From: Pieris napi
Lineage: Eukaryota; Arthropoda; Insecta; Lepidoptera; Pieridae
Direction of reading: 5' to 3'
NCBI RefSeq assembly: GCF_905475465.1
Contig: NC_062241.1
Location: forward strand, 7,564,001-7,628,000
Length of the DNA: 64,000 nucleotides
Under the pieces are notes generated by a model. That model saw only the letters and a program-made list of their open reading frames with translations. It was not told the origin of the DNA and did no database searches. The stretch's first letter is position 1, and each line of letters begins with the position of its first letter. This document shows positions 1 through 12,200 of the stretch, in pieces. A program made the translations under genes and the position numbers.

Positions 1-550
1 CCTTATTTTGGCTTAGGACACTCATAACTGTCTCTAATAATAGATGAGGCTCCTTGACAAATTTGTTTATTACAACCAGATATCCTGTAAGACCAGCTAC
101 GCCCACAATTTTTGGGGGCTGGGTCAAGAAACCCCTTTTGGAATCAGGTATCGAAGCATCTCGGGGTACTTGATCAGCTGTTGCTTCGCTAAATTGTTTT
201 AGAAACATAAATGATATTCTTGGTTAGGCAAATTGGCGTCATGAAAGTACATTAAAGATATATTATTGTCGAAATCTAGATAATAATAGTCAGAATGCTG
301 AGACTCAATCAGAAGTCTCTTTCTCAGTACTTTCGGCCGCTTAATGATTAGCCAAGTATTCTACTTCATTATAAACAATAAAATTTTTGTTATTATGTTT
401 ATTAAATGATGCTAAAGCTTAGGCTTTAATTAGCTTGTATTGTTTATTTCATCATGATTCTATCGGATATAAATAATTCAAATCACATTGTTGCGTTTTT
501 TAGTTATTAATATATAACTTTACAAGCCACCAGGAGATAACAAACACGTC
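1..550. other. A+T-rich stretch, no gene seen
   Basis: I see no ORF of substance, no RNA gene and no recognisable repeat in this stretch. It is ordinary A+T-rich intergenic DNA. Confidence 0.5.
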
Positions 551-893
551 TCTCATAATGGACCTCGGACGTCAAACGGAACACATAATATAGAAATTTT
601 ACCTAAAAATAAAATTTGTATTATGTTTCCTAAGACGTCCGAGGTCCAAACAAGCTCTTCCTGGTTCTCTTATTATGAGACCAACAATGAACAAGAACTC
701 TGGCGGCTTGCTTTAGCGCGATAAAAAGTTAGTTCCAGTTTCAAACGCTGGGCGCTGGCGGCGGTGTCACGTGGTGGGAAAAGGTCGGATACTAGCGATT
801 TGGGCGGAAAAGGAAACGATGTACTCTCATAATGGACCTCGGACGTCTTAGGAAACATAATACAAATTTTATTTTTAGGTAAAATTTCTATAT
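551..893. repeat. Foldback element with perfect 60-nt inverted arms
   Basis: Positions 589-648 and 833-892 are exact reverse complements over 60 nt, enclosing 184 nt of higher-GC DNA. The outer sequence CTCATAATGGACCTCGGACG occurs as a direct repeat near 552 and again near 826, and its core GGACCTCGGACGTC also occurs inverted at 634-647. This nested arrangement of one short motif is typical of foldback or MITE-like non-autonomous DNA elements. It has no coding capacity. The family is not recognised. Confidence 0.7.
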
Positions 894-1334
894 TTTTCAT
901 GGTTTTTTTAATTAAAAATAAACAATCGAAATTATAAACACAAATTAACGTTTAAGAATAATCAAAATCGAAATTAACTTAATCTCGTTTTGATAGATTT
1001 TAGGTGAAACTTGATAAATGCTGAGTGTATTGCCTTTTCAGTAGCACATTGCAGTATTTTTGTTGTCTTTTTAATTGTATGTAATCTTGTGCTGCTGAAT
1101 AAATTTATTTTACTTTTAAATTATAGTGTTCCATTCAAACTTGAGTTTTTGTAAAATTAACTGGTTTTATCATACTTTCGATGTTTTACAAAAAAACATC
1201 AATGCATCGAGTATATCAATACATCTTCAAAGAATCGGATTCAATGTATCGCAGTGTAAACATCGATGTATATCGAATATCCCTAGTAGTTCGAGGTCCG
1301 GGTTATAAAAGACCAGACATAATGTCGGGAGGTG
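894..1334. other. Intergenic, no gene seen
   Basis: A+T-rich DNA with no supported gene. A small ORF at 1126-1308 has no recognisable content and its end runs into the next repeat. Confidence 0.4.
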
Positions 1335-1440
1335 GCAGATGAAAAATCGATTATTAATCGATAATTTTAAATTTAAAAATCGATTTTTACTTTTAAAACA
1401 ATAGATTTTTTTAATAATCGATTATTTTTTCACATCCCTA
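1335..1440. repeat. MITE-like palindromic repeat (ATCGATTA-rich)
   Basis: The segment starts GATGAAAAATCGATTATTA and ends with its near reverse complement, TAATAATCGATTA followed by TTTTTTCACATC. Between them ATCGAT-type words recur on both strands. This is the pattern of a short terminal-inverted-repeat element. The exact ends and any target duplication are not clear. Confidence 0.45.
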
Positions 1441-1499
1441 TAATCTCATCAATAAACAATCGCTATTACAGTGAAGAAAAACATCTTGATCAAACCCGC

Positions 1500-1612
1500 A
1501 TGCTTTTGACCCAAAAGTCGACGGCGTTTGTTGGGAACAGAGAGCTGATCACCTACTTGCCTTTAAGACAAAAAAAGATCACGAAACATACAGAAATCTC
1601 GGGTCAAGACAC
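1500..1612 (+). repeat. Truncated tRNA-derived SINE (family 1)
   Basis: The words CCAAAAGTCGACGGCGT, GCTGATCACCTACTTGCCT and an ending like ACAGAAATCT match, in order, the body and 3' part of the SINE that is better preserved on the minus strand at 32612-32906. The tRNA-like head with its A and B boxes is missing here. Confidence 0.55.
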
Positions 1613-2105
1613 GGTTGTTATGCCACTGGAATTGTATTTAAAACACTTGTTAATAATGTGCTTGCACGTAATGTGCTGATTTTAATTCAGATATTCTACT
1701 GAACTGATAAATATACGCAATTCTTAAAGTATCTTCGAATTTTTTAGTATCGGGATTATATTATAATAACGACCTTGAATTTACTAATTAACCGATTTAT
1801 CGATAATAAGCCAATGAAGGCAAATTCTTCGTTGAAGTGGAACGAAAGGGCGTGAACGCTCCGTCGGCTAATATCATTGATCAGATTATTTATATTTCAG
1901 TAACTCATATAATTATTTTTATAGATATTAGCCGTTAATACAAACATAAATTATTTAATATTGACTTTAATTTTTGGAAAGTATGATTATATATGCTCAC
2001 GTGCTTCACGTCATTTAAGTGCTTACTTACCTTATTTAAGACTTTATTGTTTACGGCTGTTATTCAACAAACTGTTATTCAGTCATTCTTAGTAAGTACT
2101 TTATA
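1613..2105. other. Intergenic, no gene seen
   Basis: A+T-rich DNA between two retroelement fragments. No feature could be supported. Confidence 0.4.
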
Positions 2106-2850
2106 TTATAGTGCCATCCTTGCGAAGGTTGGCGTCATGGCTAGTTTAATTTTGGATGCCGCGCTTCTAAACAATAACTTAGTGCTTTGATCAAACCAGT
2201 TTCTTAGGTTTTTCAGCCAAGACGTGCGTCTGGGGCCACGTCTCGTTCTACCTGCCACTTTGCGTTCGTATTTTTTGAATAGAGAAGACGTAACATCGCG
2301 CAATGCGCTTAATTTTAAAAGTTGTAAATTTAGGCGCTTGTCACAAAGTACTTTTTTTAGTTTTGAAAAGGCGTTCCGCGTTTGTTCAATTCTGCAGCGG
2401 ATTCACCCTTTTCATCAATAAATGTTGAGGTGTGTGAAAAACTCCGGTGTTCGGTTTATTGTCATATATTTTGACTTTTTTGCGTTGATGATAATACCAA
2501 ATTTAGAGCTCACAGCGGCAACTTAATTGACTAAAGTCTGTACACCATCGAAGCTCTCTGAGATTAAGATCGTGTCATCAGCGTATCTTAAGTTATTCAG
2601 CAGTTTGCCATTAATTGCTATGCCATGTGGACAATTATCTAGGGCTTCTGAAAATATTGCATCGGCATACAAGTTAAATAGCAAGGGTGATAAAATGCAA
2701 CCTTGACGCACACCTCTCTGAATCTCGATATATGATGAATATTTGCTCTTTACTCTTATATTGGCACTTTGCTTCCAATATAGGTCTTAATGAAACGGCA
2801 ATCCTTATAATTTAAGCCAATTCTCTGTAGTATTTCCATCCATTTACCAT
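2106..2850 (-). pseudogene. RTE-like LINE reverse transcriptase, decayed 3' part
   Basis: On the minus strand, 2711-2523 reads RQGCILSPLLFNLYADAIF, then LRYADDTILIS. These are the conserved RQG and YADD motifs of a LINE reverse transcriptase. Past a stop codon the frame continues as SSKFGIIINAKKSKYM (about 2510-2430). A further block at 2303-2106 carries the C-terminal RRTSWLKNLRNWF and a RSAASKIKLAM tail, as in lepidopteran RTE elements. Stops and frame breaks separate the blocks, so the copy is dead. The upstream half (endonuclease and early RT motifs) is absent. It belongs to a different subfamily from the intact element at 3991-5585, whose C-terminus reads RGRPTKRWADDI. Confidence 0.75.
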
Positions 2851-3980
2851 GTGGTACATTACAGTAAGTACAGTAATATTAAATAAATATATCGATTGTA
2901 TTAAAAAAAAATTTATACAAGTAAAAAAGCTATATAGTTTAAAAAGCTTTTAACCACGCTCGATCGTGTATTGGTATATTTAGGTTCAATCTATTATAAA
3001 CGTTAACATCCAATGCCTCATAATTATATTGTATTTGACCATTACAGGGATGATGGAACAGAAATCCGATCACGTTGAATGAATATTAATAGGCAGGGAA
3101 GTGGTCCATCCAGGCATACACGCAATGATTCTCAGTAATTGATTCACATGTATTACTTTGCTATTGATAGTTGATAGATTGTACATTGCTCTCCAAGCTT
3201 TAACTTTTCTATTGACGAGATAAGTGAGGACTATAAACTAATATTTCCTAATATTTTCAAATAAACGTTTAGATTGTAAGGCACCCAACATTTGAACACA
3301 TCATTCTGGCTTCAAATTGTCGAAACATTTCATTTGTCAAGGTTTCTCTATTGGTTAGATGTCCAAATATACTAGAAGTTCATTAATGTTATTGCCTATT
3401 TAAAAATAGTTAAGTTTTATCAAAATTAGTAGGTTCTTGTGATTAGGTTTAGATAAAATATCACGTACAAACATGTTTTATCTATAAATGTTGCGTAGGG
3501 TGAATTGGCTTCTAATTGTAAGAAAGTTCATTAATCCACCCTTATATGTTTAGGTATTCATCTCCTCGTGCTCTTACAAGCGGTCGTTTCCTCTCATTTT
3601 ATTCCTAGCTAATGTCTTAGGAAGCTCTTTCGAAGACCAAGTCCCAATGCTTAGTATTTGAAAGCTTAAAGCTCTTAGCTATCAATCAAGTATGTTTAAA
3701 AGTAATAAACAATACAGCAGGAAATTGTATGACGATATGATATATTTAAGGCTTTTTTGTTTTAAAATTTCGCTGCAAGTTTTCCCTTTGAAAATATACG
3801 AAGATGACGTCGATAAGTATGTGCCGTCATCAATAAAATTATTATTGCGTAGATGGATTTAGGCATCTCTTGTGATAAATGGGGAAGGCGTACGCCATAG
3901 CATTTTTGTATATTTTTACATGATACGATTGTAATGGTCAATCCATTACAATCACAAAAACCAGCATATTTAAGTATCGT
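2851..3980. other. Intergenic, no gene seen
   Basis: A+T-rich DNA without supported ORFs. Its last ten bases (AATGTTTTTG, if 3981-3990 is included) form the left copy of the target duplication of the LINE that follows. Confidence 0.4.
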
Positions 3981-3990
3981 AATGTTTTTG

Positions 3991-5585
3991 ATGTTTTTTT
4001 AAAAAATGGAAAAGCGCCTGGACCAGACCACATAACTAATGAGATGATCAAAGTATCATCAGCAGCACCAGGGAACCTAAGAAAGCTTACTGAACTATTC
4101 AACACCATACTAAAAACGGAATACATACCTTCTCAATGGACGAAGAACATAATTACACTGCTCCACAAAAAGGGTGACAGGAACATCATAGAAAACTATA
4201 GACCTATAAGCCTTATGTCCAACATGTATAAAGTTTTCTCCAAAATGATCCTGCGAAGAATAACCAAGGTAATGGATGAACAACAACCCATGGAACAAGC
4301 TGGATTCAGATCCGGATTCTCAACTGTAGATCATATACATGTTATAAAACAGCTAATACAAAAGTGCAAAGAATACGGAAAAGCACTATACATCGCTTTT
4401 GTAGACTACAGTAAAGCATTCGACTCTATAAAGCACGATTCCCTCTGGAGAGCCTTAATACAACAAGGTATACCAAAAAAATACATACGTATAATTAGAA
4501 ATATATATACAAGTAGCACGGCTTATATCAAACTAGAGACAACGGGTGAAGAATTTCCTATAGCCAGGGGTGTGAGACAGGGCGATCCTTTGTCCCCAAA
4601 ACTCTTCTCAGCCATTTTGGAGAGTTTATTTAGAAATTTGGAATGGGATAAGGTCGGCATAAACATAAACGGCAGACTACTGAACCACCTAAGATTCGCA
4701 GACGATTTAGTGATCATTTCAGATAACGCAAAGACGCTTCAAACTATGCTGCAACAGCTGACAGAAGCAAGCAAGATAGTTGGGCTTTCTATGAACAAAT
4801 CTAAAACGAAAATAATGACAAATAGAGAAACTATTATGATACAAATAGGAGGAGATGCTATCGAATATGTAGATCACTACGTATATTTAGGGCAAATAAT
4901 ATCATTTCATGACCAAATGGATCTTGAGATAGAAAGAAGAGTGTCTAGCGCCTGGAAGAGATTTTGGTCACTCAAGGAAGTACTTAAAAGTAAAGACTTC
5001 CCAATAGTAGCTAAGAAAAAGGTGTTCAATCTATGTATCCTACCATGTGTTACATACGGCTGCGAGACTTGGGCTTTATCTCAGAAACATCTTCTAAAGT
5101 TGAGAACATGCCAAAGAGGAATGGAAAGAAGCATGGTGGGTGTAACACTGAGACATCGAAAAAGAGCAGAAGAGATCAGATCAACGACCAAAGTAGAAGA
5201 CATTATAAAGAAAATAAGGCAGTTGAAATGGCGCTGGACTGGGCACATGACGAGAGATAGCAGGTTGAAATGGACAAAAATAATTACAGAATGGCAACCA
5301 CGTGATGGAAAAAGGAAAAGAGGAAGACCGACCAAGAGATGGGCAGACGATATTAAGATAATAGGAGGCACAACTTGGACAAGAAGAGCTAATAACAGAA
5401 AAGAATGGAAACAGCTGGAAGAGGCCTACGTGTCACAGGACACGCTGATCACCAAAAGCGGGTCATATGATGCATTAGATTAAGTTTTATTTTATTTATG
5501 TGTTAGAATTAAGTGTTTTTTATGTAATTTAAATAATTGTTATTACATTGTATGGGGGTCAGCAATAAAGGCTAATCAATCAATC
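3991..5585 (+). mobile_element. 5'-truncated RTE-type LINE with 10-bp target-site duplication
   Basis: The insertion is bounded by the same ten bases, AATGTTTTTG, at 3981-3990 and 5586-5595, as expected for target-primed reverse transcription. It starts inside the reverse-transcriptase region, so the endonuclease domain is lost to 5' truncation. After the ORF stop at 5481-5483 there is a short 3' UTR of about 100 nt. It ends in a tandem AATC run (GCTAATCAATCAATC) rather than poly(A), which fits RTE-clade elements. The exact duplication and the intact ORF argue that the insertion is fairly young. Related but decayed RTE copies lie at 2106-2850, 9895-11350 and 34085-34935. Confidence 0.85.
4044..5483 (+). 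CDS. LINE (RTE-type) reverse transcriptase ORF, N-terminally truncated
   Basis: The 479-codon ORF encodes the polymerase part of a non-LTR retrotransposon. The frame is already open before this ATG: KAPGPD (4011-4028), a hallmark of LINE RT domain 0, lies just upstream, so the ATG is an artefact of truncation. Visible motifs in order are NYRPISL, AFVDYSKAFDSI, ARGVRQGDPLSP and LRFADDLVI, where FADD (4695-4706, residues 218-221) holds the catalytic aspartates. The C-terminal region contains YGCETW, LKWRWTGH and RGRPTKRWADDI, typical of RTE proteins in Lepidoptera. There are no internal stops. The apurinic endonuclease domain is missing, so autonomous movement is unlikely. Transcription would depend on neighbouring DNA. 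Confidence 0.85.
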   Translation: MIKVSSAAPGNLRKLTELFNTILKTEYIPSQWTKNIITLLHKKGDRNIIENYRPISLMSNMYKVFSKMILRRITKVMDEQQPMEQAGFRSGFSTVDHIHVIKQLIQKCKEYGKALYIAFVDYSKAFDSIKHDSLWRALIQQGIPKKYIRIIRNIYTSSTAYIKLETTGEEFPIARGVRQGDPLSPKLFSAILESLFRNLEWDKVGININGRLLNHLRFADDLVIISDNAKTLQTMLQQLTEASKIVGLSMNKSKTKIMTNRETIMIQIGGDAIEYVDHYVYLGQIISFHDQMDLEIERRVSSAWKRFWSLKEVLKSKDFPIVAKKKVFNLCILPCVTYGCETWALSQKHLLKLRTCQRGMERSMVGVTLRHRKRAEEIRSTTKVEDIIKKIRQLKWRWTGHMTRDSRLKWTKIITEWQPRDGKRKRGRPTKRWADDIKIIGGTTWTRRANNRKEWKQLEEAYVSQDTLITKSGSYDALD

Positions 5586-6422
5586 AATGTTTTTGTGTAA
5601 GAATTGTAATGTAATTGTGTTATACTTAAACATATGTAGGTACTAGGAGTCATATTCATCACACACTAAAAAGTATTATATATTACAAAAGTGAAATGTC
5701 TTTCAAACACTAATAATGAATAGATTTTTCTCGAAAGTTAAGCAGATAATATTTACTCAGATAATTTGTGAAATATCGTCACGCTTAGTGTCACGATTTA
5801 TTCACGATCAAATAATACCGTTCAAAATTGTGTGATCAATTGCCTGATAAATGTAAGCAATTCATCAAAATGTTATCGGTTTGTCGAAGCTTTGCCTATG
5901 TTTTTCATTATCATGTGTTCCGGCCCATTTATTTAAAAAAAAACCCTTTACGGGCATAGTATTTCATTATATTTTAATAAAACCTATGAATAACATACAC
6001 ATGTTTAAAAAAATTTTATATCTGCAGAATAGACTAACAATCTAGTCAAAGTCATTAGTCTATGGGCGTTAGTATTTCGTGTTATATTAGTTTTCGAAGT
6101 TAGGAGTAAGATACGCGTTATGAATTCAACTGTTAATTTAGAATAAATACATTGTACATGTAGATAGAGAGAATCGACGCTGTGGGTCATGGGATATTTT
6201 TATTTTTCATTAAGTATAAAGAAATTATGTAATTCCTTTTCTTTATAATAAATTTTTGAAATTCGTTACTAAGGTAACTCCAGAAGAAAATAGATTAAGA
6301 ACGAAAAATTTATAAACATCGTAACATAAAAACGCATTTTGTCGTCATTTTTCTTATTACAATTTAAACATCGTAATGTAAAATATCGCGTTTATATAAA
6401 GCAGTCTTATGGTATCCAAATA

Positions 6423-6462
6423 TAAATTTTTAATATCAAATCCATTTGATATTAAAAATTTA
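6423..6462. repeat. Perfect 18-bp hairpin
   Basis: Positions 6423-6440 (TAAATTTTTAATATCAAA) and 6445-6462 are exact reverse complements with a 4-nt loop, TCCA. It is not followed by a T-run or next to a gene, so a terminator or RNA role is not supported. It most resembles a local inverted duplication. Confidence 0.7.
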
Positions 6463-8880
6463 GGTATCGTTGGCATCTGCGAAGGCTACGCAGATAATTG
6501 CATTAGGCCGTCGCTGAGCCAACTCAGTCGCCTGATTAAACCGTTTTCACTTTGATTACGACTCTATTACGTTTTGAACTCATTCGGGCATCCTCACTTC
6601 TATTTGCTTTGGATCCAACCCAATATCTATATTTTGTAATTCATACTGTTATTACTTTGTGTCTAGTAATTAAACATATCACTCTTTACCTACTCTCGGT
6701 TTTTTAGAGTCAAAAATCGAAGCAAAGAGCCGATCACATGATATGATTTGTCTACAAAAGATGATGTTCTATATATACAAACTATAAAGATCAAAGAAGC
6801 AAGTGCAATTTGATGCCAACATGTCTTAAGGAGTGGATTATTTATTGTTGTAATTTCGAAAGGTTGTCTGCCATTTACGTCGAATGAAACCAGTCAATGT
6901 CGTAAATTTTACCTCTAGAAACCTTCATGGAATTATAATTGCTAAAAGAAAAACAATAGGTATAGTTATTTATTACAAAAATAACAATAGTGTCGCTCAC
7001 AGACGAACACCAAAGTCATTAATTAATTCATTAAACATCTACGTGTGAGTGCCGTTTCCTTTTCCTCTGAACATTTCACGACGGTTTCTGATAAATGATT
7101 ATATCTTTAATTAAAATTTTATGCACGGCAACATTCTTATCTCTTTTGAAATAATAATAGCATAAAACAATGTAACAATTCTTTTAATAAATAATAATTG
7201 TATAAATTGTAAGCATTTTTAAAACATCTTGAGCTTATTTAACTTTATTCGTTAACTTGAATAAACTGAGAATTAAATATTCTTCGTTAGCATCATCCTC
7301 CCATTCATCATTATTTAAAGATATAAAATTACAACTGTATGAAACTCGTGTTCCAAACTTTCATCTCCTGGGGCGAATATTTTCCTACTAAGTTTCGAAG
7401 TCCTTTAATGGAATCCACACACTTAGCTTTAAACTTACATCACGTAAAAGTCTGCACAGTTTTCTTAATTTAAAATTAGAATCTACAGTTAGCGTATTAT
7501 TTCGTTCTGATGAATTAGTTCATGACTTAAATTACCATTGTTCACATTAAGATATGAGTTAAAGCTGACACTTTGTTCGCCAGAAATTGAGCCTAAGATC
7601 AAGTGCGTTATCAACAAATATATATGATTGTATATTAATCTAGTTCTAGTTATTTAAATCAAGTTTTTTTCGTTAATAAGAAAAATAACATAATAATGCA
7701 AATGAAAATTTCATTAAATTGCGTAGATAAGGTACTCTATAAAAACGCATATATATAACATTATGCAACCATCTTACTAATGAACGGTAACTAATATATT
7801 TGAGGATAACACTCGAGCGAGGGCATTTGGATACGGAGATTGCCAATTAATGTTACATTCCTCCCAGCCTCCCTTCGCCCTCATGGTTATTCCGAATACC
7901 TTTCCCTGAGATTTATCTGTCTGGATATATCCCATCCTAATATTATAAAAGAAAGAAATAGCAATTCTAAAAGTATAAGCTATGTTTTACTATCTATTTA
8001 GATCTACGAAGACGAAGTCGTGAGCACCAGCTGGTAATAAATAATTACTTCTTTTCAGCGTCTTTCCGCAATGCGGAGTATCCTTTCAAACTTTCGTGCT
8101 CAAAGGTATGTGAAAATGGAATCTGAAATCCTATCCTTTTAATTTTATTAATGCGAAAGTTTTTGTGCATGAATATGTTAATGGAAATTTGTTTCTCTAT
8201 TGTTACACTTTGCTACTGAGAACTAATATAAATGAAACGGGATATAGTGATATCTAGAACGGAAATACGATTATAAAGAAAAACAGTTACATACCACGTT
8301 AATATATAATTGTAAACGTTATCGTTATCTTTTTAATTATTTTATACTATGAAAACGTACATTACGTACGTTACATAACGTAAATTGCCGTTATAGTTAA
8401 TTGAAAGTGTTTGTATAATAATCGGTTTTGTCTATAAACCAACATGGGAGTGTACAATCGAAATGACTGCTATAAGCCGCATTAATTGCTTTTTGGATAA
8501 TTATTTTCAATTACGATATAACAAGTCCACACAACTACGCAATATTTAATCGACTAATTTCTGATTAATTAATTAAATTTATGAATAGCAGCACAGTATT
8601 TCGTAATATTTAATGCCGCGTCTTTAGGTTGTGTGTCATAAAATATGATCGATTGAAAATATATATTTAGGTACAGACTTCTAAGAAGCAACATAATTAT
8701 AGAATTCGATAAAAGTAAAAATTTTAGAGTTCGAGTTACCTATTGTTATATTTTAGTATAAACGCATTGTACCAACATATTTAAGGGTTAAAGTTATAAT
8801 CGTAAAACTATCGATTTCCTAATTTCATTATCTCGGGTATAAAATTATTCAATTCGTATTCTGATTGAAGTGTTGTCCGG

Positions 8881-8990
8881 GATGTCGGCTACAAGCCACT
8901 AGAGCTACGTCAGTCGTCTACGGGACGTAGCCAACGAGCTACGCTACGTCGTAGCTAGATCGCGAATCGAAGTTAATTATTAAGTGGGCT
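8881..8990. repeat. Patch of alternating GCTACG / CGTAGC motifs
   Basis: GGCTAC, GCTACG and their complement CGTAGC recur about eight times in 110 nt on both strands. One example is the near-palindrome GCTACGTCGTAGC at 8943-8955. The patch is GC-rich compared with its surroundings. No ORF or tRNA fold was recognised. Confidence 0.5.
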
Positions 8991-9275
8991 ACGAGAGCTA
9001 ATGGAAACGTGATTAATTTATTAACATACATCATTTATTACTTTATTCGTATATTACAGAACCACTTCTAGATTATTAGTATAAAATTAGATGTAAATAT
9101 ATTGGTTTAGATATTAAAAAGTCGGCGTCATTGGTAACAATATCTTTGTTTCGTTTAATATTATGGTAATTGATTGAAATTTTCCTTTGGAATCATTTAT
9201 GAATGATTCGTTAGAATAGTCATAAAAAATTATTGAATTAATATCAAGCGAGCTAGTTATAAATATCCTGTAGGG

Positions 9276-12200
9276 ATGAGAATAAAGATGTTTTCTTGTG
9301 CTATGTTCTTCTGTATATTGATGCTACTGATAGTGGATACGAGGATTGGTGCTTTACCACATACAAGTTTGTATTATTTATATAATTGTTTTATCTGTAT
9401 AGGAATTTCCCTTGTTTTATCTTAAATGATTAGCTATTTTAAATATAATAATATAACACAACAAGATTGAAGTAATACGCAGCGTCAGTCTATATTCATT
9501 TCTTAAGCTTCGTGAATTGTTAAATAGTAGTAAAATTCCTATTATTCGAATATTTGTATTTCTAATTAAAACAAAGATAAAGTAGTAACCTTTACGTGCC
9601 GCATTACGTAGATATATCGAATAATAAATTTAATGTTAGGGTTAACAAGTTTAATTACTTTACTTCGTACTCTCAGGCTGTTTCACAGACCGTACTTTAA
9701 TGATGTTATTGGACAAAGATAAACTTTGAATATGTTTTGTTTAAAATCACGTCTCGTCATGTATAGGATAAAAATATATCTTTGCTTATTACTTATGTTT
9801 TGTAAGGCAGGTGATCGGGACTAACAATCCGTAACAATAATTGCGATTCTCGAATAATCGAATCGTGCATTACGAAACGGTTAGACAGACACTTCGTCGT
9901 CTCAGCCTGTTGACGACTACTGCTGGACATAGGCCTCAACCTTAAATTTCCAGTATCCACTACCCCCGCGCTTTTCGCCTTACTTCCCTCACCAGGTCAT
10001 CTGTCCCCAAGTGGGCCGTCCAACGCTTTGCCAACTGGTCCTCGTCCTTCATTCCAGGAATTTGGCCCATCGGCTATCTTTTCTTCGGGCAATACGACCT
10101 CCCCATTGTTATGTAATTATACTTCCTTTTGTTATATCAGTGAATTTAGTTCGTCTTCGGATCTTGTTGAGCGACGCGGAGCTTGTGTACCAGGTTTGAA
10201 GTAAGATACCAAATCTCAGAGCAGTCACTGGTAAGAGACTTTTGATTTTAAGCATTGAGGGTGCGAAATCGCTGGAAATACACTTTTTAATTTTTTGAAG
10301 ACTATACAAGGATTCTTCGACTAATCTCCTTCTCGAAGTTGGATTTACCTAAATGCATTGTAAGGCCTAAGTAAACATATTCAGCCCCTACCACTAGATT
10401 TATGTTTCCCAATGTTAATGGAGTAGGCGCGACATAATTTTTGTCTTATCCATTTTTAGTTCATTACTTACTTGATTTGAGACTCTCTGAAGGTCGAAGA
10501 GCATTCGGTTGAAATCTTCCCGAGACTCGGCCATGTTAACAATATCATCCGCGAAATGGAGGTGTAAAATGTACTTGACATTAAGGCCTTGATAGTTCCA
10601 TTCAAGGTGTTTAAAGGCATCTTGCATTCCATCGGTAAAGTTTGGGGGATATAACATCGCCCTGTCTGACACCTCGCTTAAGTGGATTAGCCTTAGTGCA
10701 TTGCTCTTGAAGTCGAATGTGATAGTGGCTCTGTTATATAGACATTTTAGCAACTCGATGTATACGGCATCTTTGTAGTGATCTCAACACAGCTCAAGTC
10801 TCAATGGAATCGAACGTATTTTCATAGTTCACAAACGCTAGGCATAGTGGTAAATGTACACTTCGGTTTTCTGTACGATTTGCCTAAGCGTATGTATGTG
10901 GTTGATCGTACCGTAGGCTTTTCGGAAGCATTCTGAGGATTGCAGCTCAGTGGTTATTCCGTCATCGCCTAGTGTTTTATTATTATTTAATTATATCAGA
11001 GCCATCCTTATCTGATATAAGCTGATATCCGATATGTCTTCAGTGTAATATCGGGTAAGTCGAGCTTGTGCGTCATTAGACACGTCAAAGGCATAATAGA
11101 AGAGGTATAAAGCTTCTCATAATGTAATGTAATGTGTCTCAATGTCGGGCATAGAAGAGACTTCTACGCCGTCTTGCCTTTTCAGCCTTTGTTTTGCTGG
11201 ATTGTGTCCTCGACAAATTTTGTATTAAAGGAGCGCATATCGCAAGGCACCAAATATTTCTTTGTTAAGCTATAAAAGTCGACATCACCACGGTTTTGAA
11301 GCGGTAGGGTCTTTGTGCACGTCTTTATAGAGAGTTTCTGCACCGTTTTCTTAGAGGTAGATTTACAGTATTGAGAGCCATTCGTTTAATACCCTCAATA
11401 GGTCCATCATTAAGAGTATCCACATATACATCACCAGTAAGAAAAGCGATTTTGGAGATCAAGATGGAATTTTTGTATGACTTGATATTGAGACGTACCT
11501 ACCGTCGACTTCATGAGACGATTACGTTCAGCTTTCATATTGATATACACAATTACTTTCACAATATGAATGTATTCCTATGATCACTTTCAGTTACATC
11601 TTTATATATTTGTCTTTTAATTGACATGAAGTCAATTTCGTTTTGCGTCTTTTTATCCGGACTGAACTATGTCCATTTTCTATGAAACGGCTTTTGGGAA
11701 AAAGAGTTCATCATATAAAGATCTTCTTCTCAATAAAGTCTACTAGTCGCTAAAGATTGTTGACAGACACTTGCAATGAATGAATACATAACATTAATAA
11801 CGACAAATATTGTGTTACGTTTCCGAGTTTTGTTTATGCTCAAGCTGATTTAGAGAACGTACTTATAGATTCGATGAATTGGGCTTAATGTTAAGATTAG
11901 TATTCATTGCTAACGTTTATGTTTACAATATTTTATCGCTATTTTTCGATTTTATTGACACTTTTGATGCATATTAGACAAAAAAGCACATTTTTAGCTA
12001 AATATCAGTATGCCGAAAACAATTAAACAAATAATTACTTTATGCCTATATTATCTAAGAGAACTTTATGCGATAAATATAGAACCTTAAATAGATTTTG
12101 AAGACGAACCTCATTGTATAAACAACTGTTAATATGTACCAAAATATTCAACAATTATTCAAATAACAGTATTTTAAGATGTTTCCGTATAATTCAGGTA

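Larger units (their letters stand above)
5596..9275. other. Intergenic region upstream of Ly6-A
   Basis: There are 3.7 kb of A+T-rich DNA with no supported gene. It holds a perfect hairpin (6423-6462) and a GCTACG-rich patch (about 8881-8990), listed separately. Any promoter or non-coding first exon of Ly6-A would lie at its right end, but no TATA box or initiator stands out. Confidence 0.45.

Noticed and set aside
5033..5371. ORFs overlapping the LINE reverse transcriptase in other frames
   Set aside because: Shadows of the real RT frame, which carries the conserved motifs.
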